64,000 nucleotides of DNA from Pycnopodia helianthoides (taxonomy: Eukaryota > Echinodermata > Asteroidea > Forcipulatida > Asteriidae), in contig CM063249.1 in assembly GCA_032158295.1 (NCBI GenBank), forward strand, positions 528,501-592,500, read 5' to 3'. The position numbers and the translations under genes were made by a program. Shown piece by piece: positions 32,501-45,299 of the stretch; within the stretch, counting starts at the first letter, position 1, and each line of letters begins with the position of its first letter. The notes beneath the pieces were generated by a model. That model saw only the letters and a program-made list of their open reading frames with translations, did not search any database and was not told where the DNA came from.

Positions 32501-35500
32501 AATGCAAAATATGGCACTTCTTGGTAATGGCATTGAAAGTGAAGACAACCGCAGCATCCGCCTTGATATCAATCGATGTGATGTGATCTTTTAAACATTA
32601 AGAAACACTTACTTGTTGGCCTCAATCGGCTGGTATTTGCTCAATCGGCTGGTTTTTGAAAGCCCTTTTCTCATGTACTCGATGCGTAAATAAACCCTGT
32701 TTTGAGCTTTGGCTGGAAGTGGCCTGGGGTTTGCATGGAGCGTCATATGATTTATTCATCAAGGATTCTTTTCAGCCAAACCCTTTTTTCCCGTCTAACT
32801 TTAAACTCTGATGGCATTGGGTGCGTAATGGGCATGATTTAAGTTCATAGACGCACACCAGCTAACCTTTTACGTGATACGTCTCAGTGCGTACAGGGTA
32901 CGTGCTCGGCCTGTTTAACTCTTAGCCTAAAGCATGTTTGCTGCATCCAGAGACTGGCCTTTATCAACGAGTAAATACACAGGCATTTTGCCCCAACGAA
33001 GGAAGAACACGCAGAGTACATGACACTTTATGGTTTTGAGGAGACTTCCAATCACCGATTATTTCAGGGTGAATGATTAGCTACAGTCCTTCCTTGAATG
33101 CATGGCTATTTTTCCTCTCTCTAGAGATTAAAGTCTAATCGCGACATATATGATTTGGGGGATTTTCAAGCAAGACCGGACTCAGCTGTCATGTTAAGGC
33201 AATCAGCATCTGTTTGATTTTCTCGATGTTAGACCAGGTGGCCAAGTGCAGTGAACTGATTGTGCTCGTTTCTATCCTGCTTCGACCATATTTGTCATGT
33301 GCCCTGCGTGCAAAGTCAATTTTTGAAAACATACCCAAACCAAGGCACCAGACGATAGTCACATTCCATCCTCAGTTTAGATACCTTGCTTTGACCTTGG
33401 CAGGTGAAAACGAGACAGATAGCAAATTATCAAAATGTTTCGAAACATTGAACAAAATATATAAGTGCAGTGCAATATGATATCATGTGATAATTGCATC
33501 TACACGGTTCACAGTCAACCCTCCTACTGTCTGACCATTCAATATCATCCACTGATTTTGAATGACATATGAATGTACTGCTATAATTAATTGCTGTTTA
33601 ATAAAAAGGGCAACAATTTTGATGGAACTTTGGAAGTGTATTTCTAGACAATTAAAAAGGTTGTTTACCTTTTGCTGTTCACCACTGTTGCACACTTTAA
33701 TACGGAGCCTTTATAAATACTTCTGGATAATTACATAAAGACAGATGGTATTGTCTGATCTGAGTGAGCCCAAAGTGTTGAACTATAGAACGTTCACTGA
33801 CTACCGCGCCATACAGATCAATCAAGTACCTTCATTTTACACCGCGTCCGCACTCGACCACGTCGTCATTTATTGCAAGTGTTTGGCTGAACTCACAGCG
33901 CCGTGTCTCTCCAAATATATATATATATATTTATTAATAACAAATTTTGTGGCTGATCATCTTGAAACTATATGTAGGTTTTCTGTGTGCGTTGTTTGAT
34001 CGATGCAATAATTGGCAAGGTTGGAGTCGTCAGTTTGTTTTTAACATGATGGACAATTTAATCGAGAATTTGGAAATGAAAATCTTGACATATTGTATGA
34101 CATGTACGGATAAAACTTGTCAAACGCTGTATTGAAGTTATTACAAAACATGTTTAATTTCCTCTGATTTGAATATCTGAATCAAGACCATACACCAGGA
34201 GGGGATGCCTATCAAAACATAAAGAGGGGAGATGTGTGATAAGCACTGTATACTCGCTGCTTTCCCGAGTCCTGTTAGGATACCAGCAATGTGATTTCTC
34301 AACAACAAAAATCTGATCTCAGAATTTTCTGAAAAATCTCCTCGACCCTTTCATTTTAATTTTTAGAGCAGTAATGCAATCTCCAAAGAGAGAAAGAGAT
34401 AGTCCACATTGTGTCTGAACCTGTAATTTGGTTTTAATGGTGCTGCAAACATTTTGAATTGCAGCATCTCAGAGATGTCAGCTCTAAATAAGTAAGGGGG
34501 GAACCAAGGCCCATGAGCCATTTGTCAGGAAGGTTCACATCCTTCAAGTTTCATCCCTGGGATACCGGTACCCTTAGGTAGGACAATCAATTTAGGGCTA
34601 ATTGAAATAAGACGATATGAACACTCTATGGGGAAAAGACTTCTCTTTGTCTGCCAATTTGTTGTCGTTGTTTTTTTCCTTCTCTCATTCAAACCAATGT
34701 CACCAAATTGAGGCTGGAAGGGTGAAATAGTTTGGTATCTACTTTTATATTAATAAAATCAGTAGGCGTTAATTAAATTGCGTTCAGTGAACACGACCAT
34801 GTTAATGACAATAAGTAAATTAGGTGCATTTTGTGAATACTCTGTGATATCAGATCGTTGAGTGTGTGATATGGCGTCAATCTGAACAAAGTCATGTTCT
34901 GTACAGCGCTTTACAGTTTTCATAAAAGTGAGTTCGCTGGAAATCCTCTTCATTTACCTGTCAAAACAAGAAGCTTATTAGCTTGATTGCTATTAACACT
35001 GGAGACCCCCGTCTCTCTACAATAATATTCATCACATGGCTTTTTGCTTTCCATATCTGTCTTCTTTTTTTTCTCTCTCTCTCTTTTTTTTCTCCGTCTG
35101 GTAATTTTTTTTGTGTAGTGGAGTTATCAGCGAAACCCTCTCCGGCTTTCGATAGTTGTGATGATAATAATAAGCACTTACATCTTGGCTTTAATCACGT
35201 TACTCTCGCTCACTGGGCAAAGTCCGATCCGAGAGTCTTTGCTTTCCGCCCCGGTGATGCATTCTACGCTGGCAAAAAAAAACAATCTTTCTAGATTATG
35301 AGTGCTAGGTTTGACGCACCTGTTACATGAGGAACCGTTGTCAGTATTATAATTGGTTTTTATATTCAAAGTGATGAGTGTACTGGCAAGAGTGCTGGGT
35401 AAATAAAATAAATCATCCTCACTAAAGGAGGACGGTGTTTGATCTCAATACCAAGCAGCATTATTTTCTTCGTCGGGTAAATTGTGTTTGTGCCTATGTG

Positions 35501-36320
35501 TATACATCAATGTGTGATGGGTACCAGACTCGGAGTAAGAAGTCACAGCCCGGATTTTGGTACAAGGTCATAGGTCAGTTATGTATAACAAGGTCAGATC
35601 TTTAGCGCTTACAACATGTGGTTTGTTTAGCTGAAGGTCGTGTCTCACACTAGTGCTGTGTGTTTAGCATGACCTTGTATCAGACTGTAATGCACTTGGC
35701 AAGGCTGGTGCTCTTTTTATACATTGTACGACTCATAACGATAACCATTGTGGTGTCTGGGGCGTCTTTTGATGGATCCCCTGTTTTCTTTCTAATGAGG
35801 AAAACGTTTTATATCTGTCATTTGCGTGTAAACGTGTTGGAAGTAGTGGACTCCATATTGAAAATTATCCGCAAATCTGGACGACCTGTATTAAGATCCA
35901 GGCTTGCCACTCGGTGACAGTTTAGTATGAGTTTGGGAATATTTTTGTAAATATTAACTTTGACTCTGAGTCAACTACTATGCCAATCATGGCATACAAC
36001 GGGTGATATTGCTTACCCGTGACTGTTAATGGGAATTTTTTTTTTTTTTACCCGGTAAATCAATTGTTCTTAGATATGTACGCATGCTCATAATAACGTA
36101 AACAGTGTATCAACTACCTGTCATCTGCTGCCACCTAGCGTCACAAATTGACCCCACATCTTGACCCGCATCCCTCCCATAATTTACAAGTAGCACGGGA
36201 TGGGTTGGAGCGAGCTTAGGTGAATGTTATTTCTTTAGTTTGCAAGAGACATTCCAGACTACTAAAAGATGTAACAAACCCAGACGTCTATTGCCTGGTT
36301 TGTACATTTTAAAGAAAAAA
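32500..36320. other. Intergenic stretch, no gene recognised
   Basis: AT-rich DNA with scattered short open frames and no splice-supported exon. It contains SINE and repeat fragments at 34210-34300 and 34385-34445. The frame at 33214-33480 and the hydrophobic frame at 35660-35917 match no family I know and lack coding-like composition, so they are left out. Confidence 0.55.
34210..34300 (-). mobile_element. SINE family 2 body fragment
   Basis: The + strand pieces TGTGATAAGCACTGTATACT and TTTCCCGAGTCCTGTTAGGA match the body of the copies at 3208 and 20905. Head and outer body are gone. Confidence 0.55.
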
Positions 36321-36324
36321 TGCC

Positions 36325-36450
36325 GGGTCAGAACTGACCCGGCTCCGGGTTAGGAGGCCTGATCCATTTATTGGTCAGTTTGACCCGGAATACGTGTCAT
36401 AATTACCCAGAAATAGATCAAACTGACTTATAAGCCAAGCTAAAATCCCA
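36325..36450 (+). repeat. Dispersed GGGTCAGT-type repeat, copy 2
   Basis: CCGGGTCAGAACTGACCCGG is a near-perfect palindrome at 36324-36343. GGTCAGTTTGACCCGGAATA and CAGAAATAGATCAAACTGAC follow, as in 19045-19150. Same orientation, moderate divergence. Confidence 0.6.
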
Positions 36451-36498
36451 TTTTAGGGTGAATGTTAGGGTTATGTTTACAATTACAAACACACATGG

Positions 36499-36593
36499 TG
36501 TCGGAACATGGGTATGTCGGAACAGAGGGGTGTAGGAACAAAGGGGCGTCGGAACATAGGGGTGTCGGAACATAGGGGTGTCGGAACATTGGT
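36499..36593 (+). repeat. 17-bp minisatellite (GGGGTGTCGGAACATAG)
   Basis: About five to six copies with a few substitutions. It gives two overlapping minus-strand open frames of repeated peptide (HPYVPTPLCS), which are artefacts. Confidence 0.9.
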
Positions 36594-36999
36594 GGTAACG
36601 CAAATGTTGATGTATTGTTAACACATTTTATGAACATGTACACATATACTTTACCTACAGTCTGTTAAAGGATGTTATAGGAGCTCCTTTTTTTGTACGA
36701 TTTTGAAGTAAAAGAGAAATCTCAATATTGGACCATTTCTTCTTTACATCAAAGTAATGCTGAATAATTTGTATTTTAAAAAAATGTTCAAAATATAAAA
36801 ATTGATTGCTTTATTGGTGTAAATACTTGGATGTAAATATTGTAAAGTGTAAGTTTAGTAAGTGTGGAGGTAAATCTATGCATGATCATTGAATTAATAT
36901 TGTATAATCTTTGGAAGTTAATGGATAACATTTTAATGAGATTTATTACCTATTAAAAGTCTTACCTTTTGGGCGCATCAGTTTGCTATTACCACAAAA

Positions 37000-37440
37000 A
37001 TTCCAATTGGGGTATACATGAGCCCTGTGTGGAACTTTATTCTTCCAATGGGGGATATTATTGGTACCCATTCGAGGGATCCTTGGATAAGAGTAACCCA
37101 GTCTGTAATAGTGTGGCTTTCAGGGTTGTTATCACCCAAACTATAATCCCAATCGAGGAGTAACTACCCCGATTGACACTTCAATAGGAGTATCACTGGT
37201 ACGCATTAGAGAGACCCTCGGGTAGAGTAACCTAGTTTGCTAGCGTGAATCACAGGTTTGGCTATCTCCATTTGGGTAAACCCTCCAATCAGGGTACCAG
37301 TGGTAACCAATTGGGAGTTTCTTGGATGAGAATAACCCTGCCTATTAGTGATGTTCTCGTTGATATCATCTTAACTATCCCAATGGGAATACAAATCTGC
37401 CGTGATTGTAACCCTCTTCTCCCATTGGGGATACCAATTG
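37000..37440 (+). repeat. Degenerate tandem repeat of ~105-135 bp units
   Basis: GGTACCCATTCGAGGGATCC, then TTGGATAAGAGTAACCCAG (about 37062), recurs as diverged copies near 37198 and 37304. Motifs such as CCAATGGGG and ATTGGGG alternate in both senses. The 135-residue open frame at 37245-37652 partly reads this array and is not supported as a gene. Confidence 0.6.
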
Positions 37441-37729
37441 CCCCTGAGCATGAAAACACCCGCAAAGCACAAACCTACATGAATGTGCAAGTTACGTGCG
37501 TGTTTAATACCTACTTGTTCGTACTACATAGCCGTGACGCATACAAGATGTTAAATTGGTCACTTGCCGTTCATGCTTTATTGTATGACTGCTATAAACT
37601 AATTTGGTTACAAACCCTGAAGCATTGTAGAGTGACTTACGTCTATTTATAAACTGCAAACTGCAGCCGTTAAAACATTTCTAGTTGTAAAACAAGCAAC
37701 ACATTGCATAACTTAAGACGCTCACATCA

Positions 37730-38115
37730 GGGCCCAATTTTGTAGAGCTGCTTAAGCACAAAAAGTAGCCAAGCACAAACATATTTTGGTGACCAGAAAC
37801 AGGTTACCAGCAAAATGACAATTTCTTATATCAAACTTATGACTGGTTTCCTGCTAAATAACGCCAAAAAGGGTTTAAAATAAAAAGGTTACCAGCGAAA
37901 ATACCATTTCACATGCAAAATTTGTGACTGGTTTCCTGCTAAATAACGCTTAGCAGAAAATGGTTCAGCAATATATTCTGCTAAACAATAAATAAGGATG
38001 CCAGTCACAGATGCTACATGTGGAATGGTTTGGGATTTTTCGCTGGTTACCTTTTTCTTTTAATCATATATTTGTGTGCTTAGCTAGTGTGCTTAGCTAC
38101 TTTTAAAATTGGGCC
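37730..38115. mobile_element. MITE with GGGCCCAATTTT inverted ends
   Basis: The left end GGGCCCAATTTTGTAGAGCT, then GCTTAAGCACAAAAAGTAGC, is inverted at the right end (GTGCTTAGCTACTTTTAAAATTGGGCC in pieces). Internal inverted blocks (GGTTACCAGC / GCTGGTTACC; GACTGGTTTCCTGCT) recur twice in the left half. The element is 386 bp and non-coding. Related internal motifs (GCTTAGCAGAAAACTGGTTT) appear at about 63823-63845. Confidence 0.78.
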
Positions 38116-41100
38116 AAGACGCCGTGATATCCCAAACCCACAATTTTGTTTATGTATAAATTATATCAAACCGCGTGCATTGTATGGCATTATATAAACT
38201 TTCCCGTAGCTAGAAAATAAAACAGCTCTTATAAACTGCATTTAAGTCGGTTATTAATGCTATTCTTTCCAAACCTCAGTGATGTTTTGTTGTCTGTTAA
38301 GTTGACATTATAAAATAAACCACCTATCAGAGTTGCCCCGCCCCCTAAAACAGGGGTGGTGATATCCAACAGTAATTAAGATATCAAGTATTAAATAATA
38401 GTATTAATTTAAGTGATCGATTCATGAAGCAAGTTGTTTATACTATTTGTTATAAATATTAGTATACCATGTGACTCGTATAAAAAGTTTAAAATATTTA
38501 AGTTGGTTAATGATTGCCTGATAATTTCCTCATGCTTGAGATTTTTTCTCCAGCTTCAACACGAACACCCATCTTTTAAGTCTGTTCAAACATGATGGAC
38601 AGACAACGTTGGTGTTCTTTATAACCTATGGACATTTACCTGTGTGTATTATTAGACCTAAGTTATGTGTAAAAAAAAAAATTGAAAATGTAACTCGTGT
38701 ACTAATTTTGTCCTAACCCCTTGATAGTGTTTTTGTCTTCTTTTTTTTCTTATTCTCTCTCCCCCGCTCCTTCTCTGTCTCTTTTCCTTTTGGTTGCTTG
38801 AACTTAGAGTAGAAATGCATGTGTATCAATAACTGTTGTACAAAATTCATTTTTAGGGAGACTATTTATATATGATATTCGGCAGTGCCCGTTTTCCTAC
38901 TTCAGGTTGGCAAAGAAATATATACGATGCAAAATGCAAGATCAATAAATCGAAGTCTAGCAACTGACGTGGCTGTGCTGTCGACTTACAAAATAAATTT
39001 GACGTGGTCCAGTAGAGACTGCATCCGTACCCGTAGTCTCAATTTAAACACGGCCTAATTAATTTCTTCATTGCACCTTTTACTGGAACGTTGACCTTTT
39101 CCATATTGTCAATCTCTGTAACTCACCAGTCGCTTATTAAAAACGAAATGCGGTCAAAGGTGTCAGGACCCAAGCTGTCTTAAGATTCTATACGACTTTC
39201 TGTTGAAATAAAGAAGCTATTGAGCTATACGTAAAGCGTGGATTGAATCATAAAGTTCAATCATAGAGAAATGACCCACTTTGAGAATCAATTATGCCAG
39301 AACAATGTATCGATGACAACGAGGTGCGATTTCGAATTGATGGCTACGGCTACAGCTGGTACTACGGCTGCGACTGGTGCTGAGGGCGTTACTGACGTGG
39401 TTCTTCACCCGCAGGCCATGGCCTTAATTTAGGGTTTAAACGACGATACTATTTGCGAGGCTTTCTTCTGATCTGATCATGATCTTGTTTTCTTTGGTTC
39501 ATCCAACCACTGAGCTCAGAGTACCTCAGACTAGCAAGCTAAAATACTATTGTGCGTGTAAATTATTTGCGAATGGCTTCTCTCTACTTTTCACACTGAA
39601 ACCAAATTCCAGAACATTTTCGGTTCGTTTGTTGCCACGTGCTTGACAGATTTCTGCAATAGACGGATATGTTCGTATAGATTGAACGCCCTTCCTGTCA
39701 TGGAGGCGTTCAGCAGACGGTTTGGTTTGTGTTTGTGCTGATAATCGAACTCTCTTAAGTAAATTAAATTATACAAAATTTTTTGCCTCGCCCAACCTTT
39801 ATCTTGTTCTTAATAGCATCATTATTCAATGTAAAGTAATGTAGTATTCTATTGTAAATATTCTTTAATAAAAACCGAGTAAAAACTGCATCTAAAGTAT
39901 TGTGACGGTGTTTTCGTTAGAATTTTATTGTAAGAGTTGTGTGTCCACTCACAGTGTTTTTATTGCTCGATTTGACTGAGCTTTAAAATTAGTTTCAAGA
40001 TGAACTTTGTTTATAATTGAAGATGATAACTAAATGCACACAGAGTTGCAAATGGCACAGGCAATGATGGTTTCTCCTGATAGGAGTGTGAATGGACATA
40101 TTCTATCATCGTATTGGTGTGTAGTTAGCTCCTTGTTACCCCCCTCCAAGCTGCTTGGCACCGCTGATTGGCCCACTGAGATTCCATTTTGTGCTTCTCT
40201 GCCTATATATGTACATGATCATTGTCATACTCTATGGGCTATCGCTTACCTTAGTATTTTATTTAATTTTATTATTTGTTAATCCCGAGTGCATTTCCTT
40301 CCCGTGCCATGTGTAATCGTATTTAATACTATCTCCAAACTAAAATGTCGACGACAGTCGAATGAACATTAGCCTCGGATCCATCAAATCCCTGATTTAT
40401 TATTTAATATTGAATATTAGAGGGGAATATAAACGATTAATTTGAAGTCCCGAGTAATCGTAAAACCATTATCCGCTCCAATGATTTTTAGGAAACCACT
40501 TTCACATTATCTGTCTTTCTCGTACGGACAGATTTTTCTAATTTTTAAACCATCCTGTCTACTCGATCAGACTTTTCTTGTATTGGGGGATTTGTTTTTC
40601 TTTGTGCACATGGACAAATCTTCAACAGTAACTGGCTGCAATTATGATTGCTCCATAGACTGTTAAAAGCTCGCTTTTAATCTTGTTTTCATATTTTTTG
40701 TTTTACCTGCAACTTGTTTTTTATTGGTGGTGGGGGTAAAAAAGAAAAAGTGAAACACAATTTTTCCAAAAATGAAATTGTTTTCTCTTCATAAAAAAGA
40801 CATTTTTTTTTTTCTTTTGTTTTCAGAAAAGTGCGCCTCCCTATTCTTTGCAATTTATTTGTTATAATTTAAATGGTTTCAATGAAAAACATTATGTTTA
40901 TTTATTTACTAATATTTGTACTGTTCTGGTTTAAATAATTTCTGAGTGTCTCCGTCGTTGACGAAGACTTGCTGTTTTTATTATTTGTATATTGTAAAAA
41001 CAAAACGTGCAAGCATAGGAACATTGTTGCAAACAATTCTCTTCCATTGACTGTGACATTATTGTTCATTCGTTCGTCTTTACAAGCTTCAGTCTTCAAC

Positions 41101-41640
41101 CAATCATCATGTGTACTTTTTGTTTCTCCTATTCAATTTGCTTGTGTGCATTTGGACATATTCAGCCTGGTACCACCACTCTTCAACAGCAATTGAAATG
41201 CTTTTAGGCGAAGAAAGTCCAGTAGAAATTAAGAAATAATTGACCCATTTTTCATCATCTTCATGTTGTTTTTGAGCGAACCAGATGAGGTTCAGTTCGA
41301 CTACGTAACCTTCTAAATATAACAATGAGTATGCAATTGAGAATATACATGCTTAATCAAGAGACAATGGCCAATGGCATGTGTGCGTCCTCTGGGTTGA
41401 AGTCAGTATTACCTAAGAAGGTCCTCAATCACGATCCGAAGAAATAAGCTACCACCCCCCCCCCTTCCATCCTTCTGGGTCCAACCAGGAAGCTCTTTGA
41501 ATGTAGACTTCTACCGTGAACCGCGAGGGGAAAGACATTGATTTCAAATGTCATTTGGCCTCGGAACAAAATTACCCCATCTCAGTCGGAATCATGTCTA
41601 TAAACTTTCAGAACGATTGCTCTCGCTACCAACTTGAGAT
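38116..41640. other. Intergenic stretch, nothing recognised
   Basis: AT-rich DNA with small open frames on both strands. None has family resemblance, splice-site context or repeat structure worth naming. Homopolymer T tracts lie near 38745 and 40804-40816. Confidence 0.5.
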
Positions 41641-42110
41641 CGAGTTTTTAATTTCATTCATTCAGCTGTTCCTAAAAGATATCTCTGTTATTCACAGATA
41701 CCTCTCTGTTAATACAGATGAATGTTGTTAATGCCGGAGATATCTATGTTACTCACAGATATACCTCTGTTGTGAATACAGATATATATATATATATATA
41801 TATATATATCTTAATAGTATATCTCTGTTACACTCATATAAATATCTCTACTGTTGATGCAGATATCTATTGTGAATGGAGACATCTCTGTTACTCACAG
41901 AGATACCCCTTCTGTGACGCAGATATCTATTGCTAACATATATATATATCTGTTACTCATAAAGTTGACCTCTACGTAATACATATTTATTATTGTTAAT
42001 ATATATATATTTAATACTCATTATCTATAGAGATACCTCTACCTTATAAATATAATAATTTTTAATTGAGGTATTTCTGTTACTCATAGAGATACCTATA
42101 TTGTTTATAC
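41640..42110 (+). repeat. Degenerate repeat of GATATCTCTGTTACTCACAG motifs with TA tracts
   Basis: Variants of AGATATCTCTGTTACTCACA and GATACCTCTGTTGTGAATAC recur about every 40-50 bp for 470 bp, interrupted by TA microsatellites at 41783-41810 and 42000-42012. This explains the open frame at 41718-41936. Confidence 0.8.
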
Positions 42111-42298
42111 AGATCTTAAACTGTGTTTCTTAGTGATGAGACCAAAAGTCCCTCAGTTGCAGAAAGCACCGTGACTCGTAGGCCTGAAGATACCTATGTA
42201 GAAAATATGATGAATAATCAGTCAGTTAGAGATATGGGAGGAAATCCCTAAAAAGGGAAAATCCACGCATCAGGTAGGGGGCTGAAAACCCATATTAT

Positions 42299-42396
42299 GA
42301 ATGCAATTGCAGGGCTCCGGTCTGGGATTCGAACAGGGAACTCGAAGCTGATTGAAAGTCAGGAAAGGGAAAGAACTAAGCCAACCTGAACGCCCG
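42299..42396 (-). repeat. Possible tRNA-derived fragment
   Basis: The + strand holds GGTCTGGGATTCGAACAGGG, the inverse of a B box, and 60 bp on, AAGAACTAAGCCAACC in place of an A box. Two arms resembling a tRNA are suggested but pairing is poor. No second copy was found. Confidence 0.3.
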
Positions 42397-42667
42397 CTTT
42401 AGTGACATATTTCCCTGTGGAGTTTAGGTGCAAGCAGCCATTTTGTTTGAATCCTAGAATAGTGTGACCAAATCGAGGCTAAGAGTGCGAAATAGTCTGT
42501 CCCACCTTTGCAAACAAAAAAAGGACAAGTTTTCAAAGAGCATGAAACGGGCATGAAAAGAAAGTGTCTGCTTGATAAGAGACTAGTGTAAAGGAACAGG
42601 TGTAAATTTGACGATAAAACAACTTTGGTGTCAATCGTAACATATTGAAAACAAGAAATAACTAAAG

Positions 42668-42842
42668 ACAGTAAACTTGCGGGTACAACCATGAATAAAT
42701 ATCTCTTTTTGGAGAATTGTTGGCTCTGAAAAGAGTCGGTGTAGTCTCGACGTTAAGACGAGCAGAGTATACTGTTCGAAACGCCGAGACCACACACTGG
42801 CTCTTCTGAATGAGAACGGTTGTACCCGCAAGTTTACTATTT
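42668..42842. mobile_element. Fold-back / MITE-like element with 22-bp arms
   Basis: AGTAAACTTGCGGGTACAAC (42669-42688) is inverted almost exactly as GGTTGTACCCGCAAGTTTAC (42818-42837). The inner part contains GGCTCTGAAAAGAGTCGGTG and a partial inverse, and GACGAGCAGAGTATACTGTT, then CGAAACGCCGAGACCAC. The last block recurs at about 45402-45440, which identifies a family. Confidence 0.75.
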
Positions 42843-44314
42843 ATAATAATTTCTTATTTTCCAAAGCTTCAAACACCATTTATATTGGAAACAGTTTTTT
42901 TTTAGATGCGCACGGCGGCAATTGATATGCGATCGCAATCAGCCCACCTATCGTATTTGTTGAAATAGTTGTGAAAATTCAATGCAGGAGACATGACGGC
43001 TCGATACCAAGACTATACATTTTAACAATCCTGATGATGCTTTGTACTGAGGTACACCGCGAATCCAGTGGCACATTAGTCGAAGCAGGAACATACTTGT
43101 GAATCACCCCTACCTCAAATACACCAGCTCCATCCCACGTGACATATTGGGAATGGGCGGGGCGAGCTGGGGTAGGGTTTCTCTCACACCAGAGCGAGGC
43201 AACAGCGGTTACCAACCGCATCTCTGGAACACAAACCCTTTAGAAATCTGCGAAACGATTCATGCATGAATCGTTTCTCATATTCAAATGTTTTGGGGTG
43301 AACATTTTTCCAAACCGTTATTGCTACGTAGGGAATCCTTTCTCAAAATACTTTATACACTCTCAGCAGCTGCAGTGCTTCTCACCAAGTACGTTTTTAT
43401 GGTCATCAATGTTTTAAGTGTTTACCAAACTATGACCTTACCTTTAAATGCTCAGTCAGGAATTGGATTTCAATCCCCCTCGGCCAACGGTACCATTTTA
43501 TTTCTGAGCCTATAAAAAGAAATTCCAAATCGGGAAGTTGTCTAAACGAGAAGCTGTGTGTTATGACTAACGGGATTTTACCACTTACACCGACCCAAGG
43601 ATGCCACAATACGTGTCTGTGCATACAAAAAGTTCCAGCAGTTTCATGTAAGAAAAAAAGCTCAGTTTATTATTAAAATAATTTATTGTGGGAAACCTGA
43701 CTGTGGAGCACTCAATGTATGGCTTTTTTTAGATTCTGCGTATTGGGGGTCACGTCAAATCGTTTTGATTTGCGTCATGCGAATACATGGTACAGACGTG
43801 TGCAGGTCAACCATTAACAGAACTCAAAAAAACTCTTTACCTTTTTTCTTTTGTTCTCTCTCTCTCTCTCTGCTATTAAAAATGTGCAGCAAATCTTCGT
43901 TTATTCTACAGATACTTCAAGCTGTTTATTTCATGGGTTTTTATTCTGATAAGGTGACCGCAGAATGTCAAAGGTTATGGTACTGTTATTGTACTCGCTC
44001 TGACTGACAAAAACCCAACATTTCTCGCCATTTACAATGAGGCGTAACAGCCATAACAAGATCAGAAACTGACCCAAGGGACTAGTTCTAGTTTTTAATA
44101 TCGACCTAGAAACCTTTTTTATCATTGATGCTAAAGCAACACTTGTTGGGAACCTTAACATTTTCACTATAAATACCAAAATATCGTTTGTTTGTTTGTT
44201 TGCTTGTTTGTTTGTTTTTTATGAAATTGAGTCAAACTATTGTAAATGGAAGACAACGCTAATGTACAAGGAATTGTTGTAGGTATACGATGAAGGGAAA
44301 ACCCCATATAAGGA

Positions 44315-44645
44315 GCACACACAAAAACAACAACAACAAAACAAAAACAACAACAATTACATCATCAACAACAACTGCAGTCGCAGCATCAGCAACAACA
44401 ACATCAACAGCAGGCAGCAGCAGCCGCAACAGCAACACAGCAACAACAGCAGCAACAGCAGCAACAACAAGAACAGCCAAAGAAAAAAAAAGGAACAAAA
44501 AAAAACAAAAACAAAACAGCAACAACAACAACAACAGCAACAGCAGCAGCAGTAGCAGCAACAACAACAACAACAACATCAACATAATCAGCAGCGACAA
44601 CAACAAATGTACCTTCTCAACAACAAATAACAGCAAACCAACCAA
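44315..44645 (+). repeat. CAA/CAG trinucleotide-rich microsatellite region
   Basis: Interspersed CAA, CAG and ACA triplets over about 330 bp, with A-rich breaks near 44480-44515. It creates an Asn/Thr/Ser-rich frame on one strand and a Leu/Val-rich frame on the other. The mixed, impure triplets and the presence of long frames on both strands argue for a microsatellite rather than a polyglutamine exon. Confidence 0.85.
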
Positions 44646-45299
44646 ATGACTGGTGATTTTCAGACAAAACCAAAAAGTATTAAAACCACGTCCAACTTTG
44701 TTTGCGACGATAACCCCTTTTTCACCATCCACTATAACCCTGGAATTCGTGCTGCTATTTGGCTGTGTCGTCCCCAGACATCGTATGACCACCTTGTACT
44801 AAGGGTCGTTGAAACAAACCAAAGGGAATTCAATGTTTGTACAGAGATGTCACAGTTCGTTTCATTCAATAACACCATTTCAACAGCTTTCCCTGATGAT
44901 ATCAGAAAAGGTCCTTGATGGTAAATCGTTGCTAGACGGAATGCGCGTTCACCTTAAAGTGGGTCCACACTATTATTGATTTCGAAAAGAAATTCAGTCC
45001 AATTATCTCGATTTCGAGGAAAGTCAAAGAGTTATGTGACCTTTGGAAAGTTTGTATTTTAAAATATTGCCGGTTTTTAGGCGGCTTTCACTAGGTATTC
45101 CTGTTCAGTTTCGTTTTCGTTAGACTTATTTATTTATTACTAATACTTTTTATGGAAAAGCTTATATAAAACCCGCAATGAATGGCTTGCATGTCAATTT
45201 GCCGTGGGTATACAAACTTTGTTTCAAGCGCAGTCTTGGAACACTATTACAAATATTAGAAATGTGGCCCAGGTTAATACCATGGTACCAATTGGGCCT

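Noticed and set aside
44259..44792. Leu/Val-rich 177-residue minus frame and Asn/Thr-rich plus frame
   Set aside because: Both come from impure CAA/CAG triplet repeats; frames open on both strands are expected.
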